A stretch of DNA of 64,000 nt from an uncultured Nodularia sp. (GCA_903911355.1 CAIWDD010000021.1:1-64000); one strand, 5' to 3'. Positions 46,579 through 55,818 are shown, counted from the first letter of the stretch. Translations and numbers: made by a program. Notes: generated by a model from the letters alone, not told the origin.

Positions 46579-47907
46579 TTACTGAGGGTCAGTAATGACA
46601 CCCATAAACAAAATGCTCCCTGTTTGATGATCTCGAATAGCACAGAAAAAGGGACGGTCAACAATCATGCGAAAAGGTTCCGGTTTTTCTCTAAAAGCTG
46701 TTGCTACCATTCCTACTGATGTGGCGGCGCTGGCTTCTGTACCTTCTTCGTTGACTTCGACAAATGTTTTATGTTTGACCTGACTAATTTTGACATTATT
46801 ACCTATACCGGAAAAGTTGGCTTGATTGCTAAAAGCTTCTGACATCCCTAAGGCTTTGAGCGCATCATTGAGTGTTACATCATAATCTGTTTTGAAGCGG
46901 GGTAAGCGAATAAATCCATCCCGTTTTCTTAACTGAGAAATCCATTTTTCCCAGTTGTCAAAATTCAAGTTTTCATAAAAGTTTGGGAGGTCGGATTCCT
47001 GCTTGGGTAAGAAGATATAAAAGCTGATTTTGCCATCTTCGCCATAAGGTAAACTCACCGCCTGAAACTGGTCGTTTTCATAGTATCTATATTCCCCTGT
47101 TTGCGACATCATCGGGTGTTGCTTCTGTTCACCAGATATTAATCTAAAAGGATATTTGGCAGTTTGTGATTTATCAAACTTACTACTCCATTGCCCTTTA
47201 AAATATATGGCATTAATCAGAAACAATACCTGCTCAGGTGGAATTTGCTCGACTATTTTGGTGATTTTTCCCCGAGTACTGTCTTCAACCCACTTATTGA
47301 TAGTATTGGCAGATGCGCCATCTTCAAAGTCTAATTTTTTCACCGGGGCTTTGTATAGGTCCTGGATACTTTGGATAAAATTCGGCTGTAATGTAGCTTG
47401 TTGATTTGCCCATAGTGAGTTAGCAATAGTCAGTTGCACTTGGGGATCAGGATTTTCTAGTAACCCTTTTAATGTGGCGTAGGCTGAGTTAATTTCTGGT
47501 AGACTCATGCCCTGTAATTCTAGGGTTTTAGCCATTTCCTGTTGAGTGGAACCACTGGCGCCATTATATGCCATGGACAGGGCGATCGCTATACTTGAAG
47601 GTGATAGAAAAATGTTATCTTCACTACTGTTTTTTTGCAAAATTTGGGAAAACAGTTTGAAGCCAAATCTATTATTAGCATCTACAAGTTTCTGATCAGA
47701 GATTAATATTTCTTTGGGTAAGGGAGTCTCGGAATAATGTAGATCAGATTGGGTCAGGGAATTTGTACTCCCACTTACTTGAGAACAACCCAAGACACTG
47801 AACAGGACAACACTAGCTGCCGCCAAAACGTAACGTCTCCCTAGACTTACACCATAACGTCTTTGTAGGAATGTTGTTGCCACACCACTTAGTTTTTGCC
47901 GATTCAT
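46579..47907 (-). CDS. Serpin, putative secreted lipoprotein
   Basis: 443-aa serine-protease inhibitor. After an N-terminal signal there is a lipobox (FSVLGC), so it is probably a periplasmic or surface lipoprotein. The fold region starts near NNRFGFKLFSQIL, with NIFLSPSSIAIALSMAYNGASGST. The hinge EEGTEASAATSVGM has small residues, which mark an inhibitory type. The reactive loop TAFREKPEPF has about five extra residues compared with antitrypsin, so P1 is uncertain. It ends SILFMGVITDPQ, the usual last strand. ATG 47907 has AGGTGG upstream. The target protease is unknown. Confidence 0.88.
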   Translation of the reverse strand: MNRQKLSGVATTFLQRRYGVSLGRRYVLAAASVVLFSVLGCSQVSGSTNSLTQSDLHYSETPLPKEILISDQKLVDANNRFGFKLFSQILQKNSSEDNIFLSPSSIAIALSMAYNGASGSTQQEMAKTLELQGMSLPEINSAYATLKGLLENPDPQVQLTIANSLWANQQATLQPNFIQSIQDLYKAPVKKLDFEDGASANTINKWVEDSTRGKITKIVEQIPPEQVLFLINAIYFKGQWSSKFDKSQTAKYPFRLISGEQKQHPMMSQTGEYRYYENDQFQAVSLPYGEDGKISFYIFLPKQESDLPNFYENLNFDNWEKWISQLRKRDGFIRLPRFKTDYDVTLNDALKALGMSEAFSNQANFSGIGNNVKISQVKHKTFVEVNEEGTEASAATSVGMVATAFREKPEPFRMIVDRPFFCAIRDHQTGSILFMGVITDPQ

Positions 47908-48158
47908 TCTGCCACCTAGTTTACCCAACGTTTTTCGCAGTCGATCTAAAATTGAGGCTCAATTATGTTCCGATTGCTTACTATTGCATTTACAACCATC
48001 AAAACTACAGACGGTTACAGTTTTAGTAACAGTCAAGGGAATAGGGAATGGACATCTGCCTTTTTTCATAAAGTCCACAGAGGAACACAGATATTAAGTG
48101 TATTATTATACGTTTTAACTTAGGTTATTCAAATGATTAGCAGCAATCAATGGCTGAA

Positions 48159-49154
48159 TTAGAAAAAGTACTTCTGCCTAATTTTTTTGTATATGTTCTT
48201 GATCCTTAGTTTGAGTAACCGAGTTTTTGATAAGTCTTTGATATTGGGTGAAAAATTAATTTTGTTGTCAAAGAATTCGTTTAATTCTTGCAAAATAATT
48301 TGAAATCTTCTGATAATATTTTCCCGGCGATATTCGACAAAAAATTCTTCAGATAATTTGATAGTTTCTGATGATTTCAGGGAATTTATAACGCGTTGCA
48401 GGTCATACTCTTTGGAGTAGCCGGCGATTTTATAGCAATTAAACCCAGGGTCTAAATAATCTGACAGTCCACCGTTGATACTGGAAAATACCTGACAGCC
48501 ACAGGCAAGAGCTTCCATGGGTTGTAGTCCAAAGCCTTCACTAACGAACTGTTGGGCCCAATATTCGGCAGAGTCATACAGGTAAATCTTTGTTTGGTTA
48601 AATAGACCGGGTAAGTCTTCTACATAAGAGTCAACTAATTTTAGGTTACACTGTTTCTGCAAAGCGGGGATCAATTCTTGCATTAAATACTCAGAAGATT
48701 TTCGGGCTTGAACTAAAACATCAATGTCCCGCTCTAAATGTAAATTTTGAAATTCATTACTGATTTGATTGGGCAAATAATAAATTAAAGAATTAGGGGA
48801 CTTTTGCCCCCAATATCCCATAGTGTTGCGGCTGACTGTGATGATGGGAATACTAGCGGGTAGGCGAAACTTGTAACCGGCACTATGGGCATGGTAGATA
48901 ACGTTATATTGCTGGAGTTTTTTGGCTAGCTGGGGTACATCAAATCCCCAGCTAATGACAAAAATAGCCTGATCTAAATTTTTTTGGGTGAGCAGATCAT
49001 CGATAAACAGTTGGTCTGTTTCTCTTTGGCGATAAGTGACGACATCAGCGTTACAGATTTGCTGCGCTAGCTTAACTGTTTTTAATTCTGCCCAAAGTCC
49101 ACCACAGGCAAATTTGCCATAAGTACCGGGAAGTAAGAAGTAAAGCTTTCTCAT
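48159..49154 (-). CDS. Glycosyltransferase (GT-B fold, GT4-like)
   Basis: 331-aa cytoplasmic or membrane-peripheral sugar transferase. The C-terminal half has the nucleotide-sugar site pattern VSEGFGLQPMEALACGCQVFSS...GGLSDYL. The N-terminal half begins KLYFLLPGTYGKFACGGLWAELKTVKLAQ. The donor and acceptor are unknown. The upstream start at 49217 overlaps the preceding gene; ATG 49154 gives the expected beginning. It is separated by 10 bp from DUF6391 on the same strand, so the two are probably co-transcribed. Confidence 0.82.
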   Translation of the reverse strand: MRKLYFLLPGTYGKFACGGLWAELKTVKLAQQICNADVVTYRQRETDQLFIDDLLTQKNLDQAIFVISWGFDVPQLAKKLQQYNVIYHAHSAGYKFRLPASIPIITVSRNTMGYWGQKSPNSLIYYLPNQISNEFQNLHLERDIDVLVQARKSSEYLMQELIPALQKQCNLKLVDSYVEDLPGLFNQTKIYLYDSAEYWAQQFVSEGFGLQPMEALACGCQVFSSINGGLSDYLDPGFNCYKIAGYSKEYDLQRVINSLKSSETIKLSEEFFVEYRRENIIRRFQIILQELNEFFDNKINFSPNIKDLSKTRLLKLRIKNIYKKIRQKYFF

Positions 49155-49164
49155 GATTAATTGT

Positions 49165-49800
49165 TTATTCTCGCCAGCTGACTTTGACAAAATGTCCCGG
49201 TCTTCCCCAAAGGTCACGAGTCAGAGTAATATTTTCAATTGTGAGGTTAAAGGGGATGGCGGTGGTGAGATAGCGCTGTGCTATGGAACCTAAATTAGGT
49301 GCAAGTTCTGCTGCTGTGGTGGCCGCGAGTCCTAAACCGATTAATTGCTCAATGGGTCGCAATGGTAGTAATAGATTAACACCCACAGCTAGGCTGGCTG
49401 TCAACAGCATTGCTACTGATGCATTTGTGCCACAACGGGGATGGACGGCTAAATCCCATTCACCATTAATCAGACGATTTAAGCCAAGTGTGACGGCCCG
49501 GCGCAAATCACTGATATTCACCTCACCATAAAGGTAAAATCCTTGTTCTGTAGACAACCCGCCTAAGAGTTCGTTGTCTACTTGTACTTTTTTTGGTCCG
49601 CTTTTAGCTTCACTCAGAACCCAAACAGTAGCATGTTCTAGGGCGTGAACTTGTCGTAGCAGGATTATTTCTTTTAATCCTGGGATGAATGATAGCTGTC
49701 TGAGTAAGTCAGCATCTTGTGTTGGTTGGGGGGCGGTAAAGTCAAAACTAAAAAAATCAAAGGTAGGCGAACCACCTGGAACAGAAGCTGAAGTATGCAT
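49165..49800 (-). CDS. DUF6391 family protein
   Basis: 211-aa cyanobacterial protein of unknown function. Conserved-looking segments: VHALEHATVWVLSE (two His and a Glu), LRRAVTLGLNRLINGEWDLAVHPRCGTN (His, Cys), then a hydrophobic pair SVAMLLTASLAVGVNLLLPL and LIGLGLAATTAAELAPNLG that probably spans the membrane. The His/Glu/Cys set could bind metal; that is inference. Its 5' end is overlapped by the end of the tnpB frame. The ribosome-binding site is AGGAGA. Confidence 0.75.
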   Translation of the reverse strand: MHTSASVPGGSPTFDFFSFDFTAPQPTQDADLLRQLSFIPGLKEIILLRQVHALEHATVWVLSEAKSGPKKVQVDNELLGGLSTEQGFYLYGEVNISDLRRAVTLGLNRLINGEWDLAVHPRCGTNASVAMLLTASLAVGVNLLLPLRPIEQLIGLGLAATTAAELAPNLGSIAQRYLTTAIPFNLTIENITLTRDLWGRPGHFVKVSWRE

Positions 49801-51043
49801 CAAAAGACTGCTCTCCTAGCTGATGGAGCAATATAGATTTTTTAAATGTAACCGATCCAAAAAAGCTAACTAATGCTAACAAAAGTCCACTTTTTCTTCT
49901 GTGTTTCACCCTAGAAGTGTCGGCACTATCTAGTCCACAGACTAACACGGTCAATCTGACCGCTTCTTGTTTTAAATTCATCGCCGCGTTTAAATCTCTG
50001 TCACTCTCAAAGCCACAAGTATCACATTTAAACACTCTTTGAGATAATGGTAGTGATGATTTTTTCTCTCCACAACTTGAGCAGGTCTTACTACTGGGAT
50101 AAAATCTATCCACAATTACTAACTTACTGCCATACAGTTGTGTTTTGTATTCTAGCTGTCTTCTAAATTCATAAAAGCCCATATCGGCAATAGCTTTTGA
50201 TAATTTACTATTTGCTAACATCCCCGACACATTCAAATCTTCTATCCCTATAACCGCGTGGTTTTTGCTAATATAGGTGGTGATTTTGTGTAATGTATCT
50301 TTTCTGATATTAGCTATTTTTTTGTGTAGTCTGGCTATTTTGATTTGGGCTTTTCTATAATTATTTGAACCTCTGAGTTGATGACGGTTCAAATATTGCA
50401 TTCTTGCTAATTTAGCTTCATACTTTTTATAACTTTTTACCCCATTGAATATTTCTCCTGTTGATAATGTTGCTAGATGATTTATTCCTAAATCAACTCC
50501 TACAAAGTCTTGTTTTTTAGGTGTTTGAGTAGTGTTAACCTCCAGTTTCCAAGAGATAAACCACTTATCAGCTTGTTTACTTATGGTGACAGATTTTGGT
50601 TTATATCCAGTCGGGAGAATTTCATAAGTTTTTATCCAGCCAATTACAGGGACTTTGATTTTTCTATAGTCAATATGAATTGCCCCATCTAAGGTAAAAG
50701 AATCATGTCTCCCTTTTTTCTTGAATTTAGGAAAGCCTTTACTTTTTTTGAAGAAGGATTTAAAGGCATCTGACAGATATCTTAATGCGTATTGAGGGGC
50801 GCATTTAGAAACTTCATAATACCAAGGAAGGGTAGATTTAATGGCTGCTACTAACCATTTATGTAAATCTATGGCTGTGGGAAATTTGATTTTGTCTTCA
50901 GGATTAAGTTTGTTATGTAACAATACCTGTTGACAAAGTGCTAACCCTTGATTCCAAGCGTGTCTGGCTACTCCTGCGTGTTGTCCTAGTAGTAGTCGTT
51001 GTTGCTTGTTGACTTTGAGTTGGGTTTTGAATCCTAGTAGCAT
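49757..51043 (-). mobile_element. tnpB: Solitary tnpB (IS200/IS605-group RNA-guided nuclease)
   Basis: 428-aa TnpB protein. It has the RuvC-like triad: Asp in GVDLGINHLATL, Glu in GIEDLNVSGML and Asp in SDRDLNAAMNL, with the zinc finger CSSC...CDTC between the last two. The helix-turn-helix N-terminal start MLLGFKTQLKVNKQQ is complete. No tnpA is present. The last roughly 40 residues (from about SGLLLALV) have no family character and run into the DUF6391 gene, so the original stop and right end seem lost. A CTGTCA/TGACAG hairpin (51064-51088) upstream may be the left end. Possibly still a functional nuclease. Confidence 0.82.
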
Positions 51044-51269
51044 ACAGTGATTTTACTATAATTCTGTCACCAAGCGAAAAGATGACAGGAAATTTTGAGC
51101 AAATGTCTGTGTTTGTCAGTATTAGTTAAGAAAACAGTAACTAGTTACTAACCCTTGAGGCTGTGGATTATTGCTAATTTTTGTTGATGACAATAGGAAT
51201 TTACGCTGGAGATCCACCTGAATGCAAAGGCGTGAGGAGAATGAAAACTAGTACACACCCAGCAATGGT

Positions 51270-51533
51270 TTAATTGTTCTGGATAGGTAAAACACAGCAA
51301 TTAACGTCATGCAAGCAGATTTTACCCCACTGCAAAGCCCATCGGATGAGAGCCACTCGGTTTTCCGTTTGGGTTTTGGTGAGAATATTGCTGATATGGT
51401 TATCAACTGTGCGTTTGCTAATCTCCAGTTTGATTGCAATATCTTGGTTAGTTAAGCCAGCGGCCACTAAGTCGATAATTTGCAATTCTCTGTCTGACAG
51501 ACTAACAGGGGTCTGAGACTCGCCACCAGCCAT
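51270..51533 (-). CDS. Small LuxR-type regulator, PedR-like
   Basis: 87-aa DNA-binding protein that is almost only a LuxR/NarL helix-turn-helix: LSDRELQIIDLVAAGLTNQDIAIKLEISKRTVDNHISNIL. The C-terminal tail is KICLHDVNCCVLP with three cysteines. PedR of Synechocystis is of the same size and senses photosynthetic electron flow through thioredoxin-linked cysteines, so a redox role is plausible. It has no receiver domain. It lies just upstream of the tnpB insertion. Confidence 0.75.
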   Translation of the reverse strand: MAGGESQTPVSLSDRELQIIDLVAAGLTNQDIAIKLEISKRTVDNHISNILTKTQTENRVALIRWALQWGKICLHDVNCCVLPIQNN

Positions 51534-51933
51534 AAGTTTTTCTATCCTCCCTTGGTATATGTACTTAATCCTCTTTTAATTCTATAAGATTCTTTTGTTT
51601 AGAGGGGTTTTAAGTTATGGCAGTCATGCAATTGACTATATTTTCTTTAGATTTCTCTTTAAGAATCATATGTAACTATTTTAATTTTATTAAAGAGACA
51701 GGTATGTAAATTTGCTTATATAAGAGCAGATATTTCTCTGGTTAAATTAGCAAAAATGCCATTTTTTCCAGTCAAAGACTAGAGACAGATTAGTGAAGAT
51801 TGTTTTATATTTTATACTATAGTTAGCAAATTCTGGCGGTTTTAACCGCTGGCGTGGTCACTGATTTGAGTCAACCTATCCCTGAACTCTCAGGTTGAAA
51901 GACGCCGTCCTTTTCCACATACTCGATATTTAT
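51534..51933. other. Intergenic, AT-rich
   Basis: 400 bp between divergent genes, holding both promoters. One short palindrome, GCGGTTTTAACCGC (51836-51849), stands near the sugar-kinase side. A 30-codon open frame at about 51617 has no coding character. Confidence 0.45.
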
Positions 51934-52911
51934 ATGAGCAATCCCCGTGTTTTGTGCGTTGGTGAAATTTTGTTCGATTGTTTAGCTGACCAATTGGGGC
52001 TAAAGCTAGAAGAAGTTCAGTCCTGGACTCACTACCCAGGGGGTGCGCCGGCTAATGTGGCTTGTGCTTTAGTAAAACTGGGCACTCCCGCAGGTTTTAT
52101 TGGCGCTGTTGGTGAAGATGAGCCGGGGAGTCAGTTAGTGAAGCTATTAGCAGAGATTGGTGTCGATACAACAGGGGTACAACCCCATTCTACAGCACCA
52201 ACGAGGCAAGTTTATGTGGTGCGGGATTTGGGGGGCGATCGCAATTTCGCCGGATTTGGTGAGTATAACACCTCCGAATTTGCCGATACCCGCTTACAAG
52301 CTCAACAATTACCAGAGTCGTTGTTTACAGAGGCGGAATTTTTGGTATTAGGTACCTTAGAATTAGCCTACCCTGAAAGTGAGCGGGCAATTCACCGGGC
52401 TTTGGAATTAGCAGGACAATATGACCTGAAGATTATTTTGGATGTTAACTGGCGACCTGTGTTTTGGCAAGATGCGAATGTGGCTCGCCAAAAAATCCAG
52501 GATATCTTAAAGCAGGTTGATTTCCTCAAACTCTCTAAGGAAGAGGCAGAATGGCTGTTTAATACCACTGACCCAGGTGCAATTACTTACCGTCTGGCTT
52601 CCGTTGAGGGGGTGCTGGTAACAGATGGAGAAAATGGTTGTGCCTATTGTTTGGGTGAAAATGAAGATAAGTTACCTTCTTATCCCATTGAGGTTGTGGA
52701 TACAACGGGCGCAGGGGATAGTTTTTTAGCTGGATTTATCCACCAATTAAGTCAACATGGTATTCAAGGTTTACAGGATCGCGAAACAGCCAAAAAGGTT
52801 GTTGCTTATGCTAATGCTGTGGGGGCCCTGACTACCATTAAACCGGGTGCGATAGCTTCTCAACCGACTGGGGCTGAAGTTGAGGCTTTTCTAGCTTCCC
52901 ATCAAGTTTAG
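51934..52911 (+). CDS. PfkB-family sugar kinase, probably fructokinase
   Basis: 325-aa ribokinase-fold kinase. The N-terminal motif GGAPANVACALVKLG and the C-terminal ATP/catalytic motif DTTGAGDSFLAGFIHQL (Asp is the base) are both present, and VLCVGEILFDCL is typical of fructokinases of this branch. The probable role is phosphorylation of fructose from sucrose. ATG at 51934 is chosen; the frame upstream to 51895 lacks family match. Its stop overlaps the HIRAN gene stop by four bases, in a convergent layout. Confidence 0.87.
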   Translation: MSNPRVLCVGEILFDCLADQLGLKLEEVQSWTHYPGGAPANVACALVKLGTPAGFIGAVGEDEPGSQLVKLLAEIGVDTTGVQPHSTAPTRQVYVVRDLGGDRNFAGFGEYNTSEFADTRLQAQQLPESLFTEAEFLVLGTLELAYPESERAIHRALELAGQYDLKIILDVNWRPVFWQDANVARQKIQDILKQVDFLKLSKEEAEWLFNTTDPGAITYRLASVEGVLVTDGENGCAYCLGENEDKLPSYPIEVVDTTGAGDSFLAGFIHQLSQHGIQGLQDRETAKKVVAYANAVGALTTIKPGAIASQPTGAEVEAFLASHQV

Positions 52912-53669
52912 GAAATATTACCAGCTGGGATATCAGCGATAATAGGCTGATACTCCTGGCCGGAAAATGGACGAAAATTTTCCGGACATTCTCCGGTGAT
53001 ATTGCACAATAAACGCAGTTGAAGTGGAGTTGGTGCGGGGTTGACCCGTTCAACGTGTACTTTTACAAGTTGTGGATTTTTGTTTGTCAGTTGAAGAATA
53101 TCATCCACAAGATAGCGGGGACAATAACCTACGATGTGATGATCCCTAGTGCATAAAAGTAACGCCTTTGGATCATAGGGATTTTGAAATTCGTGAGCTA
53201 AATATAAAAGTTCCCTAAGTTGTAGTTGATTAATTCTTTCAGTTGCACAAGTGGGAAGATGTGTGAGTCCATGTGCAAAAAAATGAATATGGTATAAATT
53301 ATTTTGATCTGGTTGTGGAGCGGGGAAAACTTCAAATTTATCTGTTACTTTCCTTCCCCCGCTCCGAGAAAGAATGGCAATGGGGTCATCTTCACCTTCT
53401 GGAATATTCAGCCATTCAATATAATTTTTATAGTCGGGGCGGGAGCGTCGCATTAATCGGTTAGAAAACAATGGAAACACATCCACTGATGTGTATACTT
53501 GATTAAAATCTGGGAAAGAAAGTAATCCAGTAAATCCGCAGTTATTTTTAGCTGTCAATGCACCCTTTGTATATAAGAACTCGTACTTTCTACCGTCAAA
53601 AGTTAAACGTCCAATGGGAAACCAAGCTCTAGTGTGGGTGTCTTGCCAAGCTAAAAATAATGTTTTCAT
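52908..53669 (-). CDS. HipS-like (HipA N-terminal) plus HIRAN-domain protein
   Basis: 253-aa protein. Residues 15-115 (PIGRLTFDGRKYEFLYT, then FTGLLSFPDF and DVFPLFSNRL) look like the N-terminal subdomain of HipA, the part that stands alone as HipS in HipBST systems. Residues 155-250 (NPYDPKALLLCTRD, then HHIVGYCPRYLVDDIL) match a HIRAN domain, usually a DNA-end or branched-DNA reader. The gene follows the HipA-like kinase gene with a 2-bp gap, so the two proteins probably act together. Function unknown; I infer a split HipA module with a DNA-binding arm. Confidence 0.65.
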   Translation of the reverse strand: MKTLFLAWQDTHTRAWFPIGRLTFDGRKYEFLYTKGALTAKNNCGFTGLLSFPDFNQVYTSVDVFPLFSNRLMRRSRPDYKNYIEWLNIPEGEDDPIAILSRSGGRKVTDKFEVFPAPQPDQNNLYHIHFFAHGLTHLPTCATERINQLQLRELLYLAHEFQNPYDPKALLLCTRDHHIVGYCPRYLVDDILQLTNKNPQLVKVHVERVNPAPTPLQLRLLCNITGECPENFRPFSGQEYQPIIADIPAGNIS

Positions 53670-53671
53670 AT

Positions 53672-54565
53672 TCAGGTGTCTAGGAGTTGTACCAGTCTTT
53701 TGTGATTAAATTCCAGGATGGTTTGTGCAAATTCAATTGCTATTGGCGATATGCGATGAGATGGTATGCGACCAAAGAGCATTGACGTATCATTACTGGA
53801 CACCCTTGCTAATTTTTCTAACCATAACCCAGCAGCTTTTGGATAAAGTTGTTGGACTTGATAAAAAGCATCAAAAGTTCTGACGGGTTTTTGCCCTCCA
53901 TTACTAGGATAAATCAAAGATTTACACTTTTGGGCATAACCTACCACAGATTTATTTTTCAGCTTCTCTTCTCTTTTTCCATCAGACATTTCCCTACCCA
54001 AGCTAGAAGCATGGTCATAACTTGGTGCTAAGTGCATCTTATTGCCTAAAATTATGTATGCCCAGTTTTCGTGATGTCTGTCTGTATTTCCTATCCAAGC
54101 ATCTAAGAGTAAATATCCCACGAAAACCTCAATGGCAAGGTTAATTCCTGCTGGTAGTACCCAGTGAATCGGTGAATTTACGGAACCACTTTCAAGAGCA
54201 CGGCATATATTATGAATTGTGTGTTGAGATAAGTCTCGGGAATTTTGTGGATATCCAGGTACTATTGGCTCTAGAATCTCATTTCCTAAGGTAAGAGTTC
54301 CATCTGACGGTAAAAACGAGCGGGTAATAACGCCATTGTAACCATTGAATGTGGCTAACTCATAAATAGCATGGGGTAAATCTAGCAAACTGCACAACTC
54401 AGATGCTATCTTCTCTGACCAGTCTTCGCCTGTGTTTTGTCTAGTTTTTTTGTAGAGATAATTGACATTATCATGGCGGTACCAGAATTTTTCTTTGGTT
54501 CCTAAATCTTCATCAGCTTCAGGGGCATCGGGTGGGATGTCAATGATGGGAAATGGTTCTTTCAT
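53672..54565 (-). CDS. HipA-like Ser/Thr kinase lacking the HipA N-terminal domain
   Basis: 297-aa kinase. Landmarks are a candidate ATP lysine in NYLYKK (39/40), a helix-C Glu in WSEKIASEL, the catalytic loop GNTDRHHENW (Asp162, Asn167) and the metal Asp184 in APSYDHASSLG, all in the HipA/HipT pattern. The first roughly 100 residues of classical HipA are missing and appear in the next gene instead. No HipB-type helix-turn-helix gene lies nearby. It is 12 bp after gntK, so it may share the sfsA-gntK transcript. Toxin activity is not shown. Confidence 0.75.
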   Translation of the reverse strand: MKEPFPIIDIPPDAPEADEDLGTKEKFWYRHDNVNYLYKKTRQNTGEDWSEKIASELCSLLDLPHAIYELATFNGYNGVITRSFLPSDGTLTLGNEILEPIVPGYPQNSRDLSQHTIHNICRALESGSVNSPIHWVLPAGINLAIEVFVGYLLLDAWIGNTDRHHENWAYIILGNKMHLAPSYDHASSLGREMSDGKREEKLKNKSVVGYAQKCKSLIYPSNGGQKPVRTFDAFYQVQQLYPKAAGLWLEKLARVSSNDTSMLFGRIPSHRISPIAIEFAQTILEFNHKRLVQLLDT

Positions 54566-54577
54566 GCTAAAAATGAT

Positions 54578-55063
54578 CTAAAGCCCAATGACTGTTTTCA
54601 GGTTCTCGACAATTAATTGGGGTGGTTCAGAAATATCTACACAAATAGCGTCATCAGGCTCTTCAAGGGTCTCTAACTGACTGTTGAGGAGTTTTGCGGA
54701 CATAAAATGATTTTGTCGCCCTAGGAGCCTTTGCTGTAGTAAGTTTAAACTGCCTTGGAGGTAGACTAGTTGAATGCGATCGCTATCTAATACTAAATAT
54801 TGGCGATAGTCTGCTTTCAGCGCCGAACAGGCTAAGACTACATTAGTATTTTGTTGTAACCACACAGCGATCGCTGTTTGCAAGTCTTGCAACCAAGGCT
54901 TTCTATCGGTATCATTGAGGGGGATACCCAGGCGCATTTTCTCAATGTTCGCTGTGGAGTGGAAATTATCCGCATCTTGAAATTCCCAGTTTAAGGCATC
55001 GGCTAGTAGTTTACCAATGGTGCTTTTACCGGAACCGGATACACCCATGATAATAATGATCAT
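54578..55063 (-). CDS. gntK: Gluconokinase
   Basis: 161-aa kinase of the GntK family, phosphorylating gluconate to 6-phosphogluconate for the pentose phosphate or Entner-Doudoroff routes. The P-loop MGVSGSGKSTIG, the substrate region EFQDADNFHSTANIEKM and CSALKADYRQ are all typical. It is flanked by sfsA (29 bp upstream) and the HipA-like kinase on the same strand. Confidence 0.9.
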   Translation of the reverse strand: MIIIIMGVSGSGKSTIGKLLADALNWEFQDADNFHSTANIEKMRLGIPLNDTDRKPWLQDLQTAIAVWLQQNTNVVLACSALKADYRQYLVLDSDRIQLVYLQGSLNLLQQRLLGRQNHFMSAKLLNSQLETLEEPDDAICVDISEPPQLIVENLKTVIGL

Positions 55064-55092
55064 TTTTTTAACGAAAAGGTACGCAAAGTTAG

Positions 55093-55818
55093 TTAAATGC
55101 TCAGTTTTGCTAAACCTAGGTAGCGTACGCCTTCTGGTGAGATATCAAAACGACAGGGTAATACTTCTAAACCCTGGGCTATGCCTTCCCTCAGCAGTTT
55201 ACCATATATGGGGTCTGTTACATCCCCCGGGGCAAATTCTGTACAGTCCCCCCGGTTGATGAAGTACAACATGACTGCGCGGGTTTGGGGGAGGAGTGCT
55301 GTTAGTTCGCGTAAGTGTTTTTGTCCTCTGGTGGTTTCGGTGTCTGGAAATATTGCTCGGGTACTTTGAGACCAGGTTGTGTTTTTGACTTCTAAATAAA
55401 TTGGCGGTTGTGGGTCTTTACCTGTGAGGTAGAAATCTACCCGGCTTTTCTTATCTTGTCCATACACTACTTCGCTTTTAATTTGGCTATAATCTCCTAG
55501 TTGGGGGAATAGGTGTTTTTCTAAGGCTAGTTTAACTATACGATTGGGTAAGGCTGTATTTACTCCTACCCAGGTGGGTTCAGTATCATGTACCTGAATT
55601 AATTCTAAGGTGTAAGCTAATTTGCGCTTGGGGTTATCACTTTGAGAAAGTTGTACTTTACTCCCGGTGGTGGATACTCCTGTCATTGGCCCTGTGTTGG
55701 GACAATGTGCGGTGACTATTTCCCCGGAGTCAAGTTGAATGTCCGCAAAAAAGCGCTTGTAGCGCTTTAGTAGTGTTCCTGAATATAAAGGTGGATAGCG
55801 GTAAAGCCAGTCAATCAT
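55093..55818 (-). CDS. sfsA: SfsA family protein (DNA/RNA nuclease-like)
   Basis: 241-aa SfsA. Once named a sugar-fermentation regulator, it is now seen as an OB-fold plus PD-(D/E)XK nuclease-like protein. KRYKRFFADIQLDSGEIVTAHCPNTGPMTG begins the OB-fold; the nuclease-like core has KSRVDFYLTG (Asp), IYLEVKNTT (ExK) and HLRELTALL. It is first of the four-gene minus-strand run sfsA-gntK-kinase-HIRAN. Confidence 0.9.
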   Translation of the reverse strand: MIDWLYRYPPLYSGTLLKRYKRFFADIQLDSGEIVTAHCPNTGPMTGVSTTGSKVQLSQSDNPKRKLAYTLELIQVHDTEPTWVGVNTALPNRIVKLALEKHLFPQLGDYSQIKSEVVYGQDKKSRVDFYLTGKDPQPPIYLEVKNTTWSQSTRAIFPDTETTRGQKHLRELTALLPQTRAVMLYFINRGDCTEFAPGDVTDPIYGKLLREGIAQGLEVLPCRFDISPEGVRYLGLAKLSI

